The notes under the pieces are model-generated. The model did not search any database. It was not told the origin of the DNA and worked only from the letters and a program-made list of their open reading frames with translations. A stretch of 64,000 nt of DNA from an uncultured Flavobacteriaceae bacterium (GTDB lineage: Bacteria; Bacteroidota; Bacteroidia; Flavobacteriales; Flavobacteriaceae), in contig CANMSI010000005.1 of the NCBI GenBank assembly GCA_947500575.1, positions 1 through 64,000 on the forward strand, in the 5' to 3' direction. Positions 26,320 to 35,370 of the stretch are shown here, piece after piece. The position numbers and the translations under genes were made by a program. How positions within the stretch are numbered: position 1 is the first letter of the stretch; each line of letters begins with the position of its first letter.

Positions 26320-29103
26320 ATGAAAAAAATTATAACCAGTTTACTCTTCATAGTAGTAGCTCAAATTACGGCACAGGAAACAGGCAGTATTGTGGGTAAA
26401 CTAGTCGATAAGGATTTTAATAACGAGCCTTTGGCCTTTGCTAATATTTTAATAGAAGGAACTACAAAAGGAACTACCTCCGATTTTGATGGAAACTATG
26501 AGATTGCCGATGTAGCACCCGGCACTTATACCGTTGTTTATAGTTTTTTAGGGTATGAAACCATTACCAAAACAGCTATTGTGGTAAATGCTGGTGAAGC
26601 TACTACAGTGAATGTTGGGCTATCTAGCGCAGCCGGTGTGGAACTAGAAGAGGTTGTACTAGAAGGAACTACCAAAAAAGATTCTGAAGTGGCCCTATTG
26701 CTCGATCAAAAATCCGCAAATATTGTAAAAGAAAGTATTGGAGCAAAAGAACTTTCGCTTAAAGGGATTAGCAATGCAGCTGGAGCTGTAAGTAAAATTT
26801 CTGGGGTTTCCAAGGAAGAAAGTAGTGGCAACGTTTATGTAAGAGGTCTTGGAGATAGGTATTTAAACACCACCTATAACGGGCTTCCATTACCGTCCAA
26901 CAATATTGAAAAAAAGAATATGGATCTTAATCTATTTTCTTCTGATGTAATTCAGAATGTTGGTGTAAGTAAAACCTATGCAGCTAATTTTTACGGAGAT
27001 TTTGCAGCAGGCAATGTAGATATTACTGCCAAGGAACATACGGGAGATTTCTTTTTAGATATTGACTTAGGAACCTCTTTAAACACAAATGCCTTAGGAG
27101 TCGATTTTCTTAAAAGTGAAGGAACGGGCTACTTTGGATTTTACAATAGGTATCAAAACAATCCATATGCAGTAATCCTATCGCATGGGGTAGATGCAAT
27201 TTCCTCCGACGGCAATGCAGGTTTTACTGGAAGCTTTGCCACAGGAAATTCTTGGAATCTTAGTGAATCCTCAAGAATAAGTGTATTTGCAACCGCTTCC
27301 TTTGGAAACTCTTTTGAATATCGCGAGGGGCCAGCTGTGGATTTTACAACTGTTGAGAGATTGCGTTTTCCAAATACAGAGGAATTTGAGTATTCTAGAA
27401 ATACTACAGCGATGGCTAATATCGTATACCGTATAGACGATAAAAACAAACTAAAGTTCAATTCGCTTTTTATCAATGATGCTACAGATGAAGTTTCCTT
27501 TTTTGGAACGCAAGGTTTAGGAAGTAACCGCGATGCTATTCTTGATACAGATAGAGGTTTTTACCAGTCTAATGTGCAGTTCAATCAGGATATGATTTTT
27601 GTTAATCAACTCTTAGGAACCCATACGTTCAGCGAAAAACTAAAATTGGACTGGGGGCTTGGTCAGAATGCTGTGCTCGCAAGGCAACCAGATCGTAGAA
27701 GAATTTCGGTAGAACGATTTGACTTAGAACTTGATGATGACCCAAACACCAACGCATCTTTCTTTAGTAACATTTCTTTTGATAACCAGCGTTACTTTCA
27801 AGACATACGAGATAACGAACTAAATGCACGTATTAACGTATCGTATCATGTTTCTGAAAAACTAAAATTTAATTTTGGTTACAATGGGCGTACCAAGGAA
27901 AGAACATTTGAAAACATACGGTATGGATACGACTTCATTGAACCAAATACTCCCGTAGGAGACGTTCGCAATCTGGATGAAGTTTTCGCCAGTGAGAACA
28001 TAGGAACTGTTTATAACACCGTGGTATTTAATGCCCTAAACCCCTCCATTGGTATTGGTAATACAAACTTCCCTGGAGAACTAGAGAACACTTATACTGG
28101 AAATCTAAATGTACATGCCCTTTATACAGACGTTGTTTATAAAATAAACGATAAATTATCTATTGTACCTGGTTTACGTTTAGAGCAGTTTAACCAGGAT
28201 ATTAGCTATGATGTAATAAATTTACCTCCAACGGATACTGGTGAACGAGATGCTAGCGCATTTTTCTTCTTACCGAGTTTAAATGTAAAATATGCTTTAA
28301 ACGAAAATCAAAATCTACGTTTCTCATTTAGTAGTACGGTTTCAAACCCAGAATTTAAGGAAGTAGCACCTTTTGTTTATGAAGATGTTACACAACGTAT
28401 AGGGGGTAATCCAGATCTATTAAATGACCCTGCGTTTTCAAGAATCTTTAATCTAGATTTAAAATACGAATGGTTTATAAAACCCTCGGAACTTTTATCT
28501 ATCGCTGCCTTTGCAAAGGCCATAAACGACCCTGTAAACCTTGTTGTTGCGAATGATGCTACCGGTACCCAGCGTTTCTTTAGAACTGGAGACCAAGCAC
28601 AAGTACTGGGCTTTGAATTTGAAGTTCGCAAAGGACTAATTTTAAATGCCGATGAACAAAGTGTGCTATCTACCGGAATCAATGTTACCTATACCTATAC
28701 AAAGCAAGATTTAAAGGATAGCAACGGCATATTCTCTACCACTTTTGATAGAGATTCGGATCAATTACAAGGCGCATCACCTTTGCTAATCAATGCAGAT
28801 TTTAGTTATAGACCTACCATTGGCACATACAAACCCATAGCCAATGTGGTATTCTCCTATTTCTCTGATCGTATTGGTGCTCTTGGATCTGGGCAGCTAG
28901 GTAATATTATAGAGAAAGCAGTCCCATCTCTTGATTTTGTCTTGAAAAATAAAATCAATGAAAGAATAGAATTAAATGCAAGTTTTAAAAATCTTCTCAA
29001 TCCGAATATAGAAAGAGTACGCGAAGTTGATGGTGGCGATATCACATTATCAAGGTTCAAGAGAGGTCTTAATATCGGATTTCAACTCAAATATAAAATA
29101 TAA
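26320..29103 (+). CDS. TonB-dependent outer-membrane receptor, probably phosphate/organophosphate-regulated
   Basis: 927 residues: a signal peptide, a CarboxypepD_reg-like domain (about 23-105; FANILIEGTTKGTTSDFDGN), a plug (VSKEESSGNVYVRGLGDRYL ... FYGDFAAGNVDI) and a beta-barrel ending in GFQLKYKI. It forms an operon with a beta-helix lipoprotein 27 bp downstream. The promoter has at least six 11-bp TAAC repeats shared with the porin and PiT genes nearby, so it probably imports a phosphorus-containing compound. The receptor class is sure; the substrate is inferred. Confidence 0.92.
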   Translation: MKKIITSLLFIVVAQITAQETGSIVGKLVDKDFNNEPLAFANILIEGTTKGTTSDFDGNYEIADVAPGTYTVVYSFLGYETITKTAIVVNAGEATTVNVGLSSAAGVELEEVVLEGTTKKDSEVALLLDQKSANIVKESIGAKELSLKGISNAAGAVSKISGVSKEESSGNVYVRGLGDRYLNTTYNGLPLPSNNIEKKNMDLNLFSSDVIQNVGVSKTYAANFYGDFAAGNVDITAKEHTGDFFLDIDLGTSLNTNALGVDFLKSEGTGYFGFYNRYQNNPYAVILSHGVDAISSDGNAGFTGSFATGNSWNLSESSRISVFATASFGNSFEYREGPAVDFTTVERLRFPNTEEFEYSRNTTAMANIVYRIDDKNKLKFNSLFINDATDEVSFFGTQGLGSNRDAILDTDRGFYQSNVQFNQDMIFVNQLLGTHTFSEKLKLDWGLGQNAVLARQPDRRRISVERFDLELDDDPNTNASFFSNISFDNQRYFQDIRDNELNARINVSYHVSEKLKFNFGYNGRTKERTFENIRYGYDFIEPNTPVGDVRNLDEVFASENIGTVYNTVVFNALNPSIGIGNTNFPGELENTYTGNLNVHALYTDVVYKINDKLSIVPGLRLEQFNQDISYDVINLPPTDTGERDASAFFFLPSLNVKYALNENQNLRFSFSSTVSNPEFKEVAPFVYEDVTQRIGGNPDLLNDPAFSRIFNLDLKYEWFIKPSELLSIAAFAKAINDPVNLVVANDATGTQRFFRTGDQAQVLGFEFEVRKGLILNADEQSVLSTGINVTYTYTKQDLKDSNGIFSTTFDRDSDQLQGASPLLINADFSYRPTIGTYKPIANVVFSYFSDRIGALGSGQLGNIIEKAVPSLDFVLKNKINERIELNASFKNLLNPNIERVREVDGGDITLSRFKRGLNIGFQLKYKI

Positions 29104-29130
29104 TAATCCTAACAATCAAATTAATTCGCA

Positions 29131-30309
29131 ATGAAAACAAGCAAGTTTTTTTTAAGTTTTATAACACTGGCCCTAGTACTAACAGGATGCGCATCAGATG
29201 ATACTGCTGATGTTATCATTGAGCTTCCGGATACTGGCGGAAATCCTACAGGTCCTGAAAATACGGAAATTGGTGGAACACTATCTGAAGACCTTACCCT
29301 AGTAACAGGTGTAACCTATAACCTTACAGGTGCTTTGATAGTGCCCGAGGGCATTACTTTAACGATTGATCCGGGTGTTGTAATACGCGCTACCATTGGA
29401 GCAGATGTGTATGTTGCTGTGATGCAAGGGGGTACCATTCTTGCGGAAGGGACCTCAACAAACCCCATTGTTTTTACATCGGATTCTGCCACACCAAATG
29501 CTGGTGACTGGGGTGGTCTTATTATTTTAGGTCGCGCACCTATTAACTCGGTCTCTGGTGGTGATACGACTTCAACATCTGAAATAGGTGGCTTGCCCTA
29601 TGGAGGTAGTATAGCCGATGATAATTCTGGAATACTACGATATGTTCGGGTAGAGTATTCTGGTGGAGCCGCAGATGCTTCCTCAGAAAACAATGGCTTT
29701 TCTTTCTACGGAGTGGGTAATGGAACTACTATTGAATTTATTCAGGCATTTGAAGGTAGAGACGATGGTATTGAATTTTTTGGGGGTACCGTCAATGCTT
29801 CTTTTATATCTGTAATTGGTGCTCAAGACGATTCTGTTGATTGGACGGAAGGCTATACGGGTTCCTTAACCAATGTGTACATTGAACATAGACAGTCGCA
29901 CGACAAGGGTATCGAAGCTGATGGTTTTAATACGGATATCGGTAATAACTCCAATCCGTTATTTTGGTCTGCTCCCAGCATCACTAATTTAACCATAAAT
30001 GGCAATGGGTCTACCAACGAAAATGAAGCCATTAGACTAAGAGCTGGAACAAGGGCCCTATTCAACAACGTGCTTATTTCTGGTTTTGCTGAAGCTTTTG
30101 ACTTGGATAGCGATGGTGCTGATAGCCCAACAGGGCAAGGGGTTCTTGATGGTGATACAGGAGCTACCGATATCACTTTTGAAGATGTGATTCTAAATCT
30201 TAAAAACGATACCGGTGAAATGTTCGGAGAAGCGGAATTCTTTACAGGTATTGGCAATGGTACTGGTGCGGACTATAACTCCTGGAATAGTGGTTGGACG
30301 CGCAACTAG
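29131..30309 (+). CDS. Surface lipoprotein with right-handed beta-helix-like repeats
   Basis: 392 residues with a lipobox (LVLTGC). Repeated short strands (LTLVTGVTYNLTGALIVPEG, VAVMQGGTILAEGTSTNPIV) and many Asp/Gly/Asn turns indicate a right-handed beta-helix. It follows the TonB receptor by 27 bp and is probably its surface partner, comparable to SusD in position but unrelated in sequence. No catalytic motif is evident. The acidic loops could bind a metal or a phosphorylated ligand; that is inference. Confidence 0.85.
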   Translation: MKTSKFFLSFITLALVLTGCASDDTADVIIELPDTGGNPTGPENTEIGGTLSEDLTLVTGVTYNLTGALIVPEGITLTIDPGVVIRATIGADVYVAVMQGGTILAEGTSTNPIVFTSDSATPNAGDWGGLIILGRAPINSVSGGDTTSTSEIGGLPYGGSIADDNSGILRYVRVEYSGGAADASSENNGFSFYGVGNGTTIEFIQAFEGRDDGIEFFGGTVNASFISVIGAQDDSVDWTEGYTGSLTNVYIEHRQSHDKGIEADGFNTDIGNNSNPLFWSAPSITNLTINGNGSTNENEAIRLRAGTRALFNNVLISGFAEAFDLDSDGADSPTGQGVLDGDTGATDITFEDVILNLKNDTGEMFGEAEFFTGIGNGTGADYNSWNSGWTRN

Positions 30310-30353
30310 CACATAAATTATGTTTGATTAAGTTGTCTTAATTAAATACCACC

Positions 30354-30383
30354 GAAGAAGCTGTCTAAAGAGGCAGCTTCTTC
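30354..30383 (+). terminator. Intrinsic terminator after the receptor/lipoprotein operon
   Basis: GAAGAAGCTG (30354-30363) pairs perfectly with CAGCTTCTTC (30374-30383) across a 10-nt loop; a T-rich stretch follows. Confidence 0.65.
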
Positions 30384-30400
30384 TATTGGTGTTTATTTTT

Positions 30401-30466
30401 TAACCTTTTTATTACCCATTTTTAATCTGCTGATAACTTTAAATTTACACTCAGCCACGTTCTTTG
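30401..30466 (+). promoter_or_regulatory. Candidate Pho-box array and promoter of the small CarboxypepD_reg-like gene
   Basis: Five tetramers in perfect 11-bp phase: TAAC 30401, TTAC 30412, TAAT 30423, TAAC 30434 and TTAC 30445. The TTTG of the -7 element is at 30463, again 18 nt after the last repeat start. TTACACT-N8-9-GTTCTTT is nearly the same as at 26264. Confidence 0.6.
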
Positions 30467-30488
30467 TATTCTAAATTATATGTTGGTA

Positions 30489-30890
30489 ATGAACTATTAT
30501 TTCACATTATTTGCTTTGTTTTTTGCATCCCTATCAATAGCGCAAAGTCAAGGTTCTTTAAAAGGTACAGTCCTAGATCAGGAGATGAACAATGAACCTT
30601 TGCTATTTGCCAACGTGCATTTAAAAAACACCTCAACTTCCGTAGAAACTAATTTTCATGGTAGTTTTGAATTAAACAACCTAAATGCTGGTAAGTACAT
30701 ACTAGTAATGAGTTATGCAGGTTATGAAACTTTAGAGTTTCCTGTGGAGGTAAAAGAAAACGATATTACCATTGTACAAGGTATAATGAAGGCTAGAGAA
30801 ATAAGCTTGGAAGATGTAAGCAATATACAACCCAGTCTTAAAGTGGATACAAAAACCTCTTTTAATACTTCCAAAAAAGTCCTAAAATAA
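30489..30890 (+). CDS. Stand-alone CarboxypepD_reg-like secreted protein
   Basis: 133 residues: a signal peptide (LFFASLSIAQ) and one carboxypeptidase-regulatory-like beta-sandwich (NEPLLFANVHLKNTSTSVET, SYAGYETLEFPVEV). This is the domain that normally begins TonB receptors, here without plug or barrel. An ATG at 30480 is in frame, but the deduced promoter would leave almost no leader. The ATG at 30489 gives the same spacing from TTTG as in the porin and PiT genes. The Pho-like promoter suggests a role during phosphate starvation. The function is unknown. Confidence 0.75.
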   Translation: MNYYFTLFALFFASLSIAQSQGSLKGTVLDQEMNNEPLLFANVHLKNTSTSVETNFHGSFELNNLNAGKYILVMSYAGYETLEFPVEVKENDITIVQGIMKAREISLEDVSNIQPSLKVDTKTSFNTSKKVLK

Positions 30891-30940
30891 AACATCCCAC
30901 CGGGTAGAGCAGGATGTAATTTACTATTATAAATTGGGGA

Positions 30941-31300
30941 TTAATTTACTTTTGCAACCCGAGATTTATTTTTAATACCATCTACACTGGCTATTGTATT
31001 ATTATCATATTCTACTTCTTTCTTGTCTGTTCCAGACCAAAAAGTCCATTTACCAGTTTTTAAACCATTCGTATAGGATCCAATAGATTTCTTATTTCCT
31101 TTTTCATCATAACTAACCCATTCTCCGTGCAATTTACGCGCTAAGTTAAAGGTACCTTTCTGACTTATTTGACCATTTTCATGATAATAGGTTGCTTCAA
31201 TTAAATTGCTCTCTTCATTGAGCACTAATTCTTTTTCTTGTTGGCCAAAAGCGTTGGCGGACAGGAATAGAACAGCTAAAAGTAGAAATGTCTTTTTCAT
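30941..31300 (-). CDS. Secreted MORN-like repeat protein
   Basis: 119 residues with a signal peptide (FLSANAFGQ). It has MORN/YwqK-type repeats: YHENGQISQKGTFNLARKLH, GEWVSYDEKGNKKSIGSY, GLKTGKWTFWSGTDKKEVEY. Such small proteins are frequent in flavobacteria; their role is unclear. It converges with the CarboxypepD_reg-like gene inside the phosphate locus but does not share the 11-bp promoter repeats. Confidence 0.8.
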   Translation of the reverse strand: MKKTFLLLAVLFLSANAFGQQEKELVLNEESNLIEATYYHENGQISQKGTFNLARKLHGEWVSYDEKGNKKSIGSYTNGLKTGKWTFWSGTDKKEVEYDNNTIASVDGIKNKSRVAKVN

Positions 31301-31697
31301 GATAAACTATTAATTAGAAGATTAAAGATATTAAATATTTGATGTTTAATCAACTATTTATTTACATTAAATTTACATTAGAAACGTTAATCGTTGATTT
31401 TTAGTCTTTTAATCTTTAATTTTTTTTATAACAAGAATTAAAGATTCCTTAATAGTAGCATTACAATAAAGTTATGTTTGTAGTCGACTTTTGTCTTAAT
31501 CTATAGATTAAAAACAGATTCCAAGATTATTAGTTTTTGTCGACTAGATAATTGAGATCTAACAGCTACCTTTGGCCAAGGTAGCTTTTCTTATTTTAGC
31601 ATCTGTGAGCCCCAAAATTATCTCTTTTGAACTTCGGTAGGGTCATTCTAATTATCCATTTCGTTGTTAAAAACTTCTTCATATATTATCCGAAAGT
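31301..31697. other. Intergenic region with possible small RNA
   Basis: About 400 bp without an ORF. It contains tandem TTTACATTAAA / TTTACATTAGA at 31361-31382, which are 11-bp repeats in the + orientation but have no -7 element at the 18-nt distance. A TATGTTTG box lies at 31474-31481. A perfect 9-bp terminator hairpin with T-run is at 31564-31589. The box and terminator could bound a small transcript. Confidence 0.4.
31487..31590 (+). ncRNA. Candidate small RNA
   Basis: A TAnnTTTG -7 box (31474-31481) is followed about 85 nt later by AGCTACCTT-TGGCC-AAGGTAGCT plus T-run, with no ORF between. GTCGAC occurs at both ends of the interior (near 31484 and 31541) and can pair. Purely structural evidence; the gene upstream faces away. 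Confidence 0.3.
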
Positions 31698-31741
31698 TAA
31701 TATTCAGAAAACATTAATTTAACATTGATATTGGTTATTTG
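31698..31741 (+). promoter_or_regulatory. Candidate Pho-box array and promoter of the porin gene
   Basis: TAAT 31698, AAAC 31709 and TAAC 31720 are 11 bp apart. The TTTG of the -7 element is at 31738, 18 nt after the last repeat start. Confidence 0.5.
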
Positions 31742-31764
31742 CCGCGACAAAAACTAATACATTG

Positions 31765-32970
31765 ATGAAATCTAAACTACTAGCCCTTGGGTTAACCCTA
31801 CTTATCTCCATTTCTTCCTATTCTCAAGAACCAAATGCTCCTGCCTTTGGTAAAGGACTGTTTAATCTTGTTGGAAAAGACAGCTCATTTACAATGAAAA
31901 TTGCAACACGGATGCAACTGTTGGCAATTGCTGAATGGGATGAAGGCGCAGATGGAGGTCTCGTAAATCCAGAACAAAATTTTCTTGTAAGAAGAGCACG
32001 TCTAAAATTTGACGGTTTTGCTTATTCTCCAAAACTAAAATATAAAATAGAACTTGGCTTATCTAATAGAGATATCTCTGGAGGGAGTGAATTTACGCGC
32101 AACACTCCAAGGTATATTTTAGATGCGGTTGTGATGTGGAATTTTCACGAAAACTTTGAGCTATGGGTGGGTCAAACGAAGCTTCCTGGCAACATTGAAC
32201 GAGTAATATCTTCAGGAAATCTTCAACAGGTAGATCGCTCCTTATTAAACAGTAGGTTTAATATAGACCGAGACATTGGTATACAACTAAGACACCATAC
32301 CAAACTTTCTGATAAATTTTTAATGCGAGAGAAACTCGCCATTTCTCAAGGCGAAGGTAGAAATATTACAGAAGGTAATTTAGGAGGGCATCAATATACT
32401 GCACGACTAGAATTTTTGCCTTTTGGCACCTTTAAAAGTAAGGGAGACTATAGTGCTGCAGATTTAAAAAGAGAAGAAAAGCCCAAATTGATGTTAGCTG
32501 CCACCTATGATATGAATAAGGATGCGGTGAAAACAAGAAGTAATTTAGGCTCTTATATGGCCAACGATGTAGGGTTTTATGAAACGGATATTAATACCCT
32601 CTTTATTGATGCTATGTTTAAATATAACGGGTTCTCTCTTATGGGAGAATATGCGAAAAGGGATGCTGATGATCCTATTGCCAAAAACTCAGATGGAACA
32701 CCCACTGGAGATATTGTACAAGTTGGGAATGGTTTAAATTTACAAACGGGATACCTTTTTAAGAACAATTGGGAAGTATCTGGAAGATATACCAACATTG
32801 TTTTAGATGAAAATATAACAGGAAGAAACCCTGAAACACAATACACCTTAGGGCTTTCTAAATATATTGTTGGGCATAAACTAAAAGTGCAAACAGATTT
32901 AAGCTACCTTTCGGTAGATGGTGGTAGTGACAGATTAATGTATAGACTACAATTGGACGTACATTTCTAA
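31765..32970 (+). CDS. OprO/OprP-type (phosphate-selective) porin
   Basis: 401 residues: a signal peptide (LLISISSYSQ) and a 16-strand-type barrel typical of the Porin_O_P family (FLVRRARLKFDGFAYSPKLK, ARLEFLPFGTFKSKGDY), ending in RLQLDVHF. Family members pass phosphate or polyphosphate through the outer membrane. The start is ATG 31765; the TTG one codon upstream is unlikely. The PiT transporter gene follows 77 bp later with its own Pho-like promoter. Phosphate as substrate is supported by this context. Confidence 0.9.
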   Translation: MKSKLLALGLTLLISISSYSQEPNAPAFGKGLFNLVGKDSSFTMKIATRMQLLAIAEWDEGADGGLVNPEQNFLVRRARLKFDGFAYSPKLKYKIELGLSNRDISGGSEFTRNTPRYILDAVVMWNFHENFELWVGQTKLPGNIERVISSGNLQQVDRSLLNSRFNIDRDIGIQLRHHTKLSDKFLMREKLAISQGEGRNITEGNLGGHQYTARLEFLPFGTFKSKGDYSAADLKREEKPKLMLAATYDMNKDAVKTRSNLGSYMANDVGFYETDINTLFIDAMFKYNGFSLMGEYAKRDADDPIAKNSDGTPTGDIVQVGNGLNLQTGYLFKNNWEVSGRYTNIVLDENITGRNPETQYTLGLSKYIVGHKLKVQTDLSYLSVDGGSDRLMYRLQLDVHF

Positions 32971-32979
32971 ACTAAAAAA

Positions 32980-33023
32980 TAACCTTTAGGTAACCTTGTG
33001 CGTTGGCTTACTATGGATATTTG
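32980..33023 (+). promoter_or_regulatory. Candidate Pho-box and promoter of the PiT gene
   Basis: TAACCTTTAGG at 32980 and TAACCTTGTGC at 32991 are 11-bp repeats, almost identical to TAACCTTTAGC TAACACTTTTA at 26209-26230. A degenerate third unit starts at 33002. TTTG at 33020 is 18 nt further on. Confidence 0.6.
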
Positions 33024-33047
33024 CAAATTGTTAAATAACTAATTATC

Positions 33048-35345
33048 ATGGACAATATTTACTTATTAATTGTAATTGCCTTGGCTGTTTTAGCCGTAGC
33101 AGATTTGGTGGTAGGGGTCAGTAATGATGCTGTTAACTTTCTAAATTCTGCTATTGGTTCTAAAGCTATTTCCTTTAAAACTATTATGATTGTAGCTAGT
33201 TTAGGAATGATCTGCGGTACCGTATTTTCTAGCGGATTAATGGAAGTGGCGCGAAAGGGAATCTTTAATCCTGGTGAATTCTATTTTGACGAAATCATGT
33301 TCATTTTTATGGCTGTGATGATAACCGATATTTTACTGCTCGATTTCTTCAACACTCTTGGGATGCCTACCTCTACAACGGTTTCTATTGTATTTAACCT
33401 GTTAGGAGCGGCAGTAGCAATGTCCTTGCTTAAAATTGGTGCAGTGAATGGTAATTTTTCTGATGTTGTCAATTATATTAATACGGAAAAAGCTATTCAA
33501 ATTATTTCTGGAATTCTATTATCTGTTGTGGTTGCCTTTACTATAGGAGCCATTGTGCAATGGATTTCTAGGCTATTACTATCTTATAATTTTGAAAAAA
33601 AGAAAGTATGGGTTGGCGCTTTATTTGGCGGTGCTGCACTGTCTGCAATTACCTATTTTATTTTGATGAAAGGTATTAAAGGTACACCTTATGCAGGTGA
33701 AAGTTTTGATGTTATAGGAGGAGGTACCATTAAAGATTTTCTAGAAGATCAATGGATAGGTATCGTAGCTGCCAACTTTGTACTATGGTCTTTCTTATCA
33801 TACGTATTAATGAGTTTGGCAAAAGTGAATATTTATAAACTTATTATTGGTGTAGGAACCTTTGCATTGGCACTGGCTTTTGCTGGCAACGATTTGGTAA
33901 ACTTTATTGGGGTTCCAATAGCAGCATGGCAATCTTATGAGGCCTGGGAAGCTGCTGGTATACCAGCAACAGAATTTAGCATGGAAGTGCTCTCTAAGAA
34001 GGTCCCAACACCTACTCTTCTATTGTTTTTATCTGGGGTAGTCATGGTGGTTACCTTATGGCTTTCTAAAAAAGCGCGTTATGTGGCAGATACAGAAATT
34101 AACCTGTCTAGAGAAGGAGAAGCAAAAGAACGCTTTCAGCCTAACTTTCTTTCCAGAGGCCTTGTGCGTAGCGCCATGCTAATATCCAAATGGTCTTCTA
34201 GCATTACACCCGATTCTTGGAAAAGCAAAATGAATAAACAATTCCAGAAACCCGTTATTGCCTTATCCAAGGACAGAACGCATCAGCTACCTGCTTTTGA
34301 TATGGTAAGAGCTGCGGTAAACCTCATGGTAGCAGGAATCTTAATCTCTATTGCCACTTCTTATAAATTACCTCTATCCACTACTTACGTAACCTTTATG
34401 GTGGCTATGGGTACTTCCTTAGCAGATAGAGCATGGGGAGCAGAAAGCGCAGTATACCGTGTAGCTGGGGTTTTAAATGTTATTGGAGGATGGTTTGGAA
34501 CAGCAATCATAGCCTTCATTGCAGCTGGTACAGTTTTAACCATCATTAATTTTGGTAAAGGAGCAGCCATAGCCATTCTCTTATTTACTGCAGTACTATT
34601 ATTGGCAAGAAACTATATCGCTTACAACAAAAAGGCCAAAGAGCTAAAAGCAGAAGACAGCTTAAATCGTGCAGAAAGTAGTTCTATACAAGGAGTTATT
34701 GAAGAAAGTGCTGGTACTATTGCCAATGTAGTTAAACGTACCAATAAATTATATACCAACAGTATTGATGGCTTAGCAAAACAAGATCTAGACCTTTTAA
34801 AGAAAAACAAAAAGGGCGTTGTTAAACTTGCCACTGAAATTGATGATTTACGAGATAACATCTTCTATTTCATCAAAAATTTAGACGAAGCTAGTGTAGG
34901 TGCCAGCGATTTCTATATCAATATCCTAGGGTATCTTCAAGATATGGCGCAATCTCTGGAGTATATTACCAAAATAAGTCATAAGCATATCAACAATAAT
35001 CATAAAAAATTAAAATACAATCAGATTAAGGAGTTGAAAGAAATTGATTATGACCTAGAGGCGCTATTAAATAATACCAAAACCGCTTTTGACAATCGTT
35101 CTTTTGAAGAAATTGGTGTAGTACTTAATAAAAAACAGGCGCTGTTTGATATGGTATCCCAAAAAATTCAAAAACAAGTTGCCCGTACTCGTACGGAGGA
35201 ATCAAGTCCAAAAAATACCACTTTGTATTTCTCATTACTTTTGGAAACGAAAGATTTAATGACCGCAACCATTAATTTGTTAGAGTTGTATTATCAAGAA
35301 CACGATAGCTCTGTACCTCCTGCAACGATTCCGGATGCGGAGTAA
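33048..35345 (+). CDS. PiT-family inorganic phosphate transporter with PhoU-like C-terminal domain
   Basis: 765 residues. Two PiT signatures are present: VGVSNDAVNFLNSAIGSKA (about residue 24) and AFAGNDLVNFIGVPIAAW (about 280). About 10-12 membrane helices are followed by a cytoplasmic helical domain of ~230 residues (about 530-760) that resembles PhoU/DUF47 proteins. These usually control phosphate transporters and are encoded separately; here the two are fused. It moves phosphate through the inner membrane after passage through the porin encoded just upstream. Confidence 0.93.
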   Translation: MDNIYLLIVIALAVLAVADLVVGVSNDAVNFLNSAIGSKAISFKTIMIVASLGMICGTVFSSGLMEVARKGIFNPGEFYFDEIMFIFMAVMITDILLLDFFNTLGMPTSTTVSIVFNLLGAAVAMSLLKIGAVNGNFSDVVNYINTEKAIQIISGILLSVVVAFTIGAIVQWISRLLLSYNFEKKKVWVGALFGGAALSAITYFILMKGIKGTPYAGESFDVIGGGTIKDFLEDQWIGIVAANFVLWSFLSYVLMSLAKVNIYKLIIGVGTFALALAFAGNDLVNFIGVPIAAWQSYEAWEAAGIPATEFSMEVLSKKVPTPTLLLFLSGVVMVVTLWLSKKARYVADTEINLSREGEAKERFQPNFLSRGLVRSAMLISKWSSSITPDSWKSKMNKQFQKPVIALSKDRTHQLPAFDMVRAAVNLMVAGILISIATSYKLPLSTTYVTFMVAMGTSLADRAWGAESAVYRVAGVLNVIGGWFGTAIIAFIAAGTVLTIINFGKGAAIAILLFTAVLLLARNYIAYNKKAKELKAEDSLNRAESSSIQGVIEESAGTIANVVKRTNKLYTNSIDGLAKQDLDLLKKNKKGVVKLATEIDDLRDNIFYFIKNLDEASVGASDFYINILGYLQDMAQSLEYITKISHKHINNNHKKLKYNQIKELKEIDYDLEALLNNTKTAFDNRSFEEIGVVLNKKQALFDMVSQKIQKQVARTRTEESSPKNTTLYFSLLLETKDLMTATINLLELYYQEHDSSVPPATIPDAE

Positions 35346-35370
35346 CTAGGATCATAATTGACCTAATTAA

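Noticed and set aside
31361..31382. Tandem TTTACATTAAA/TTTACATTAGA as a fifth Pho-box
   Set aside because: The period is 11 bp, but no -7 element lies 18 nt downstream and no gene follows closely on that strand.
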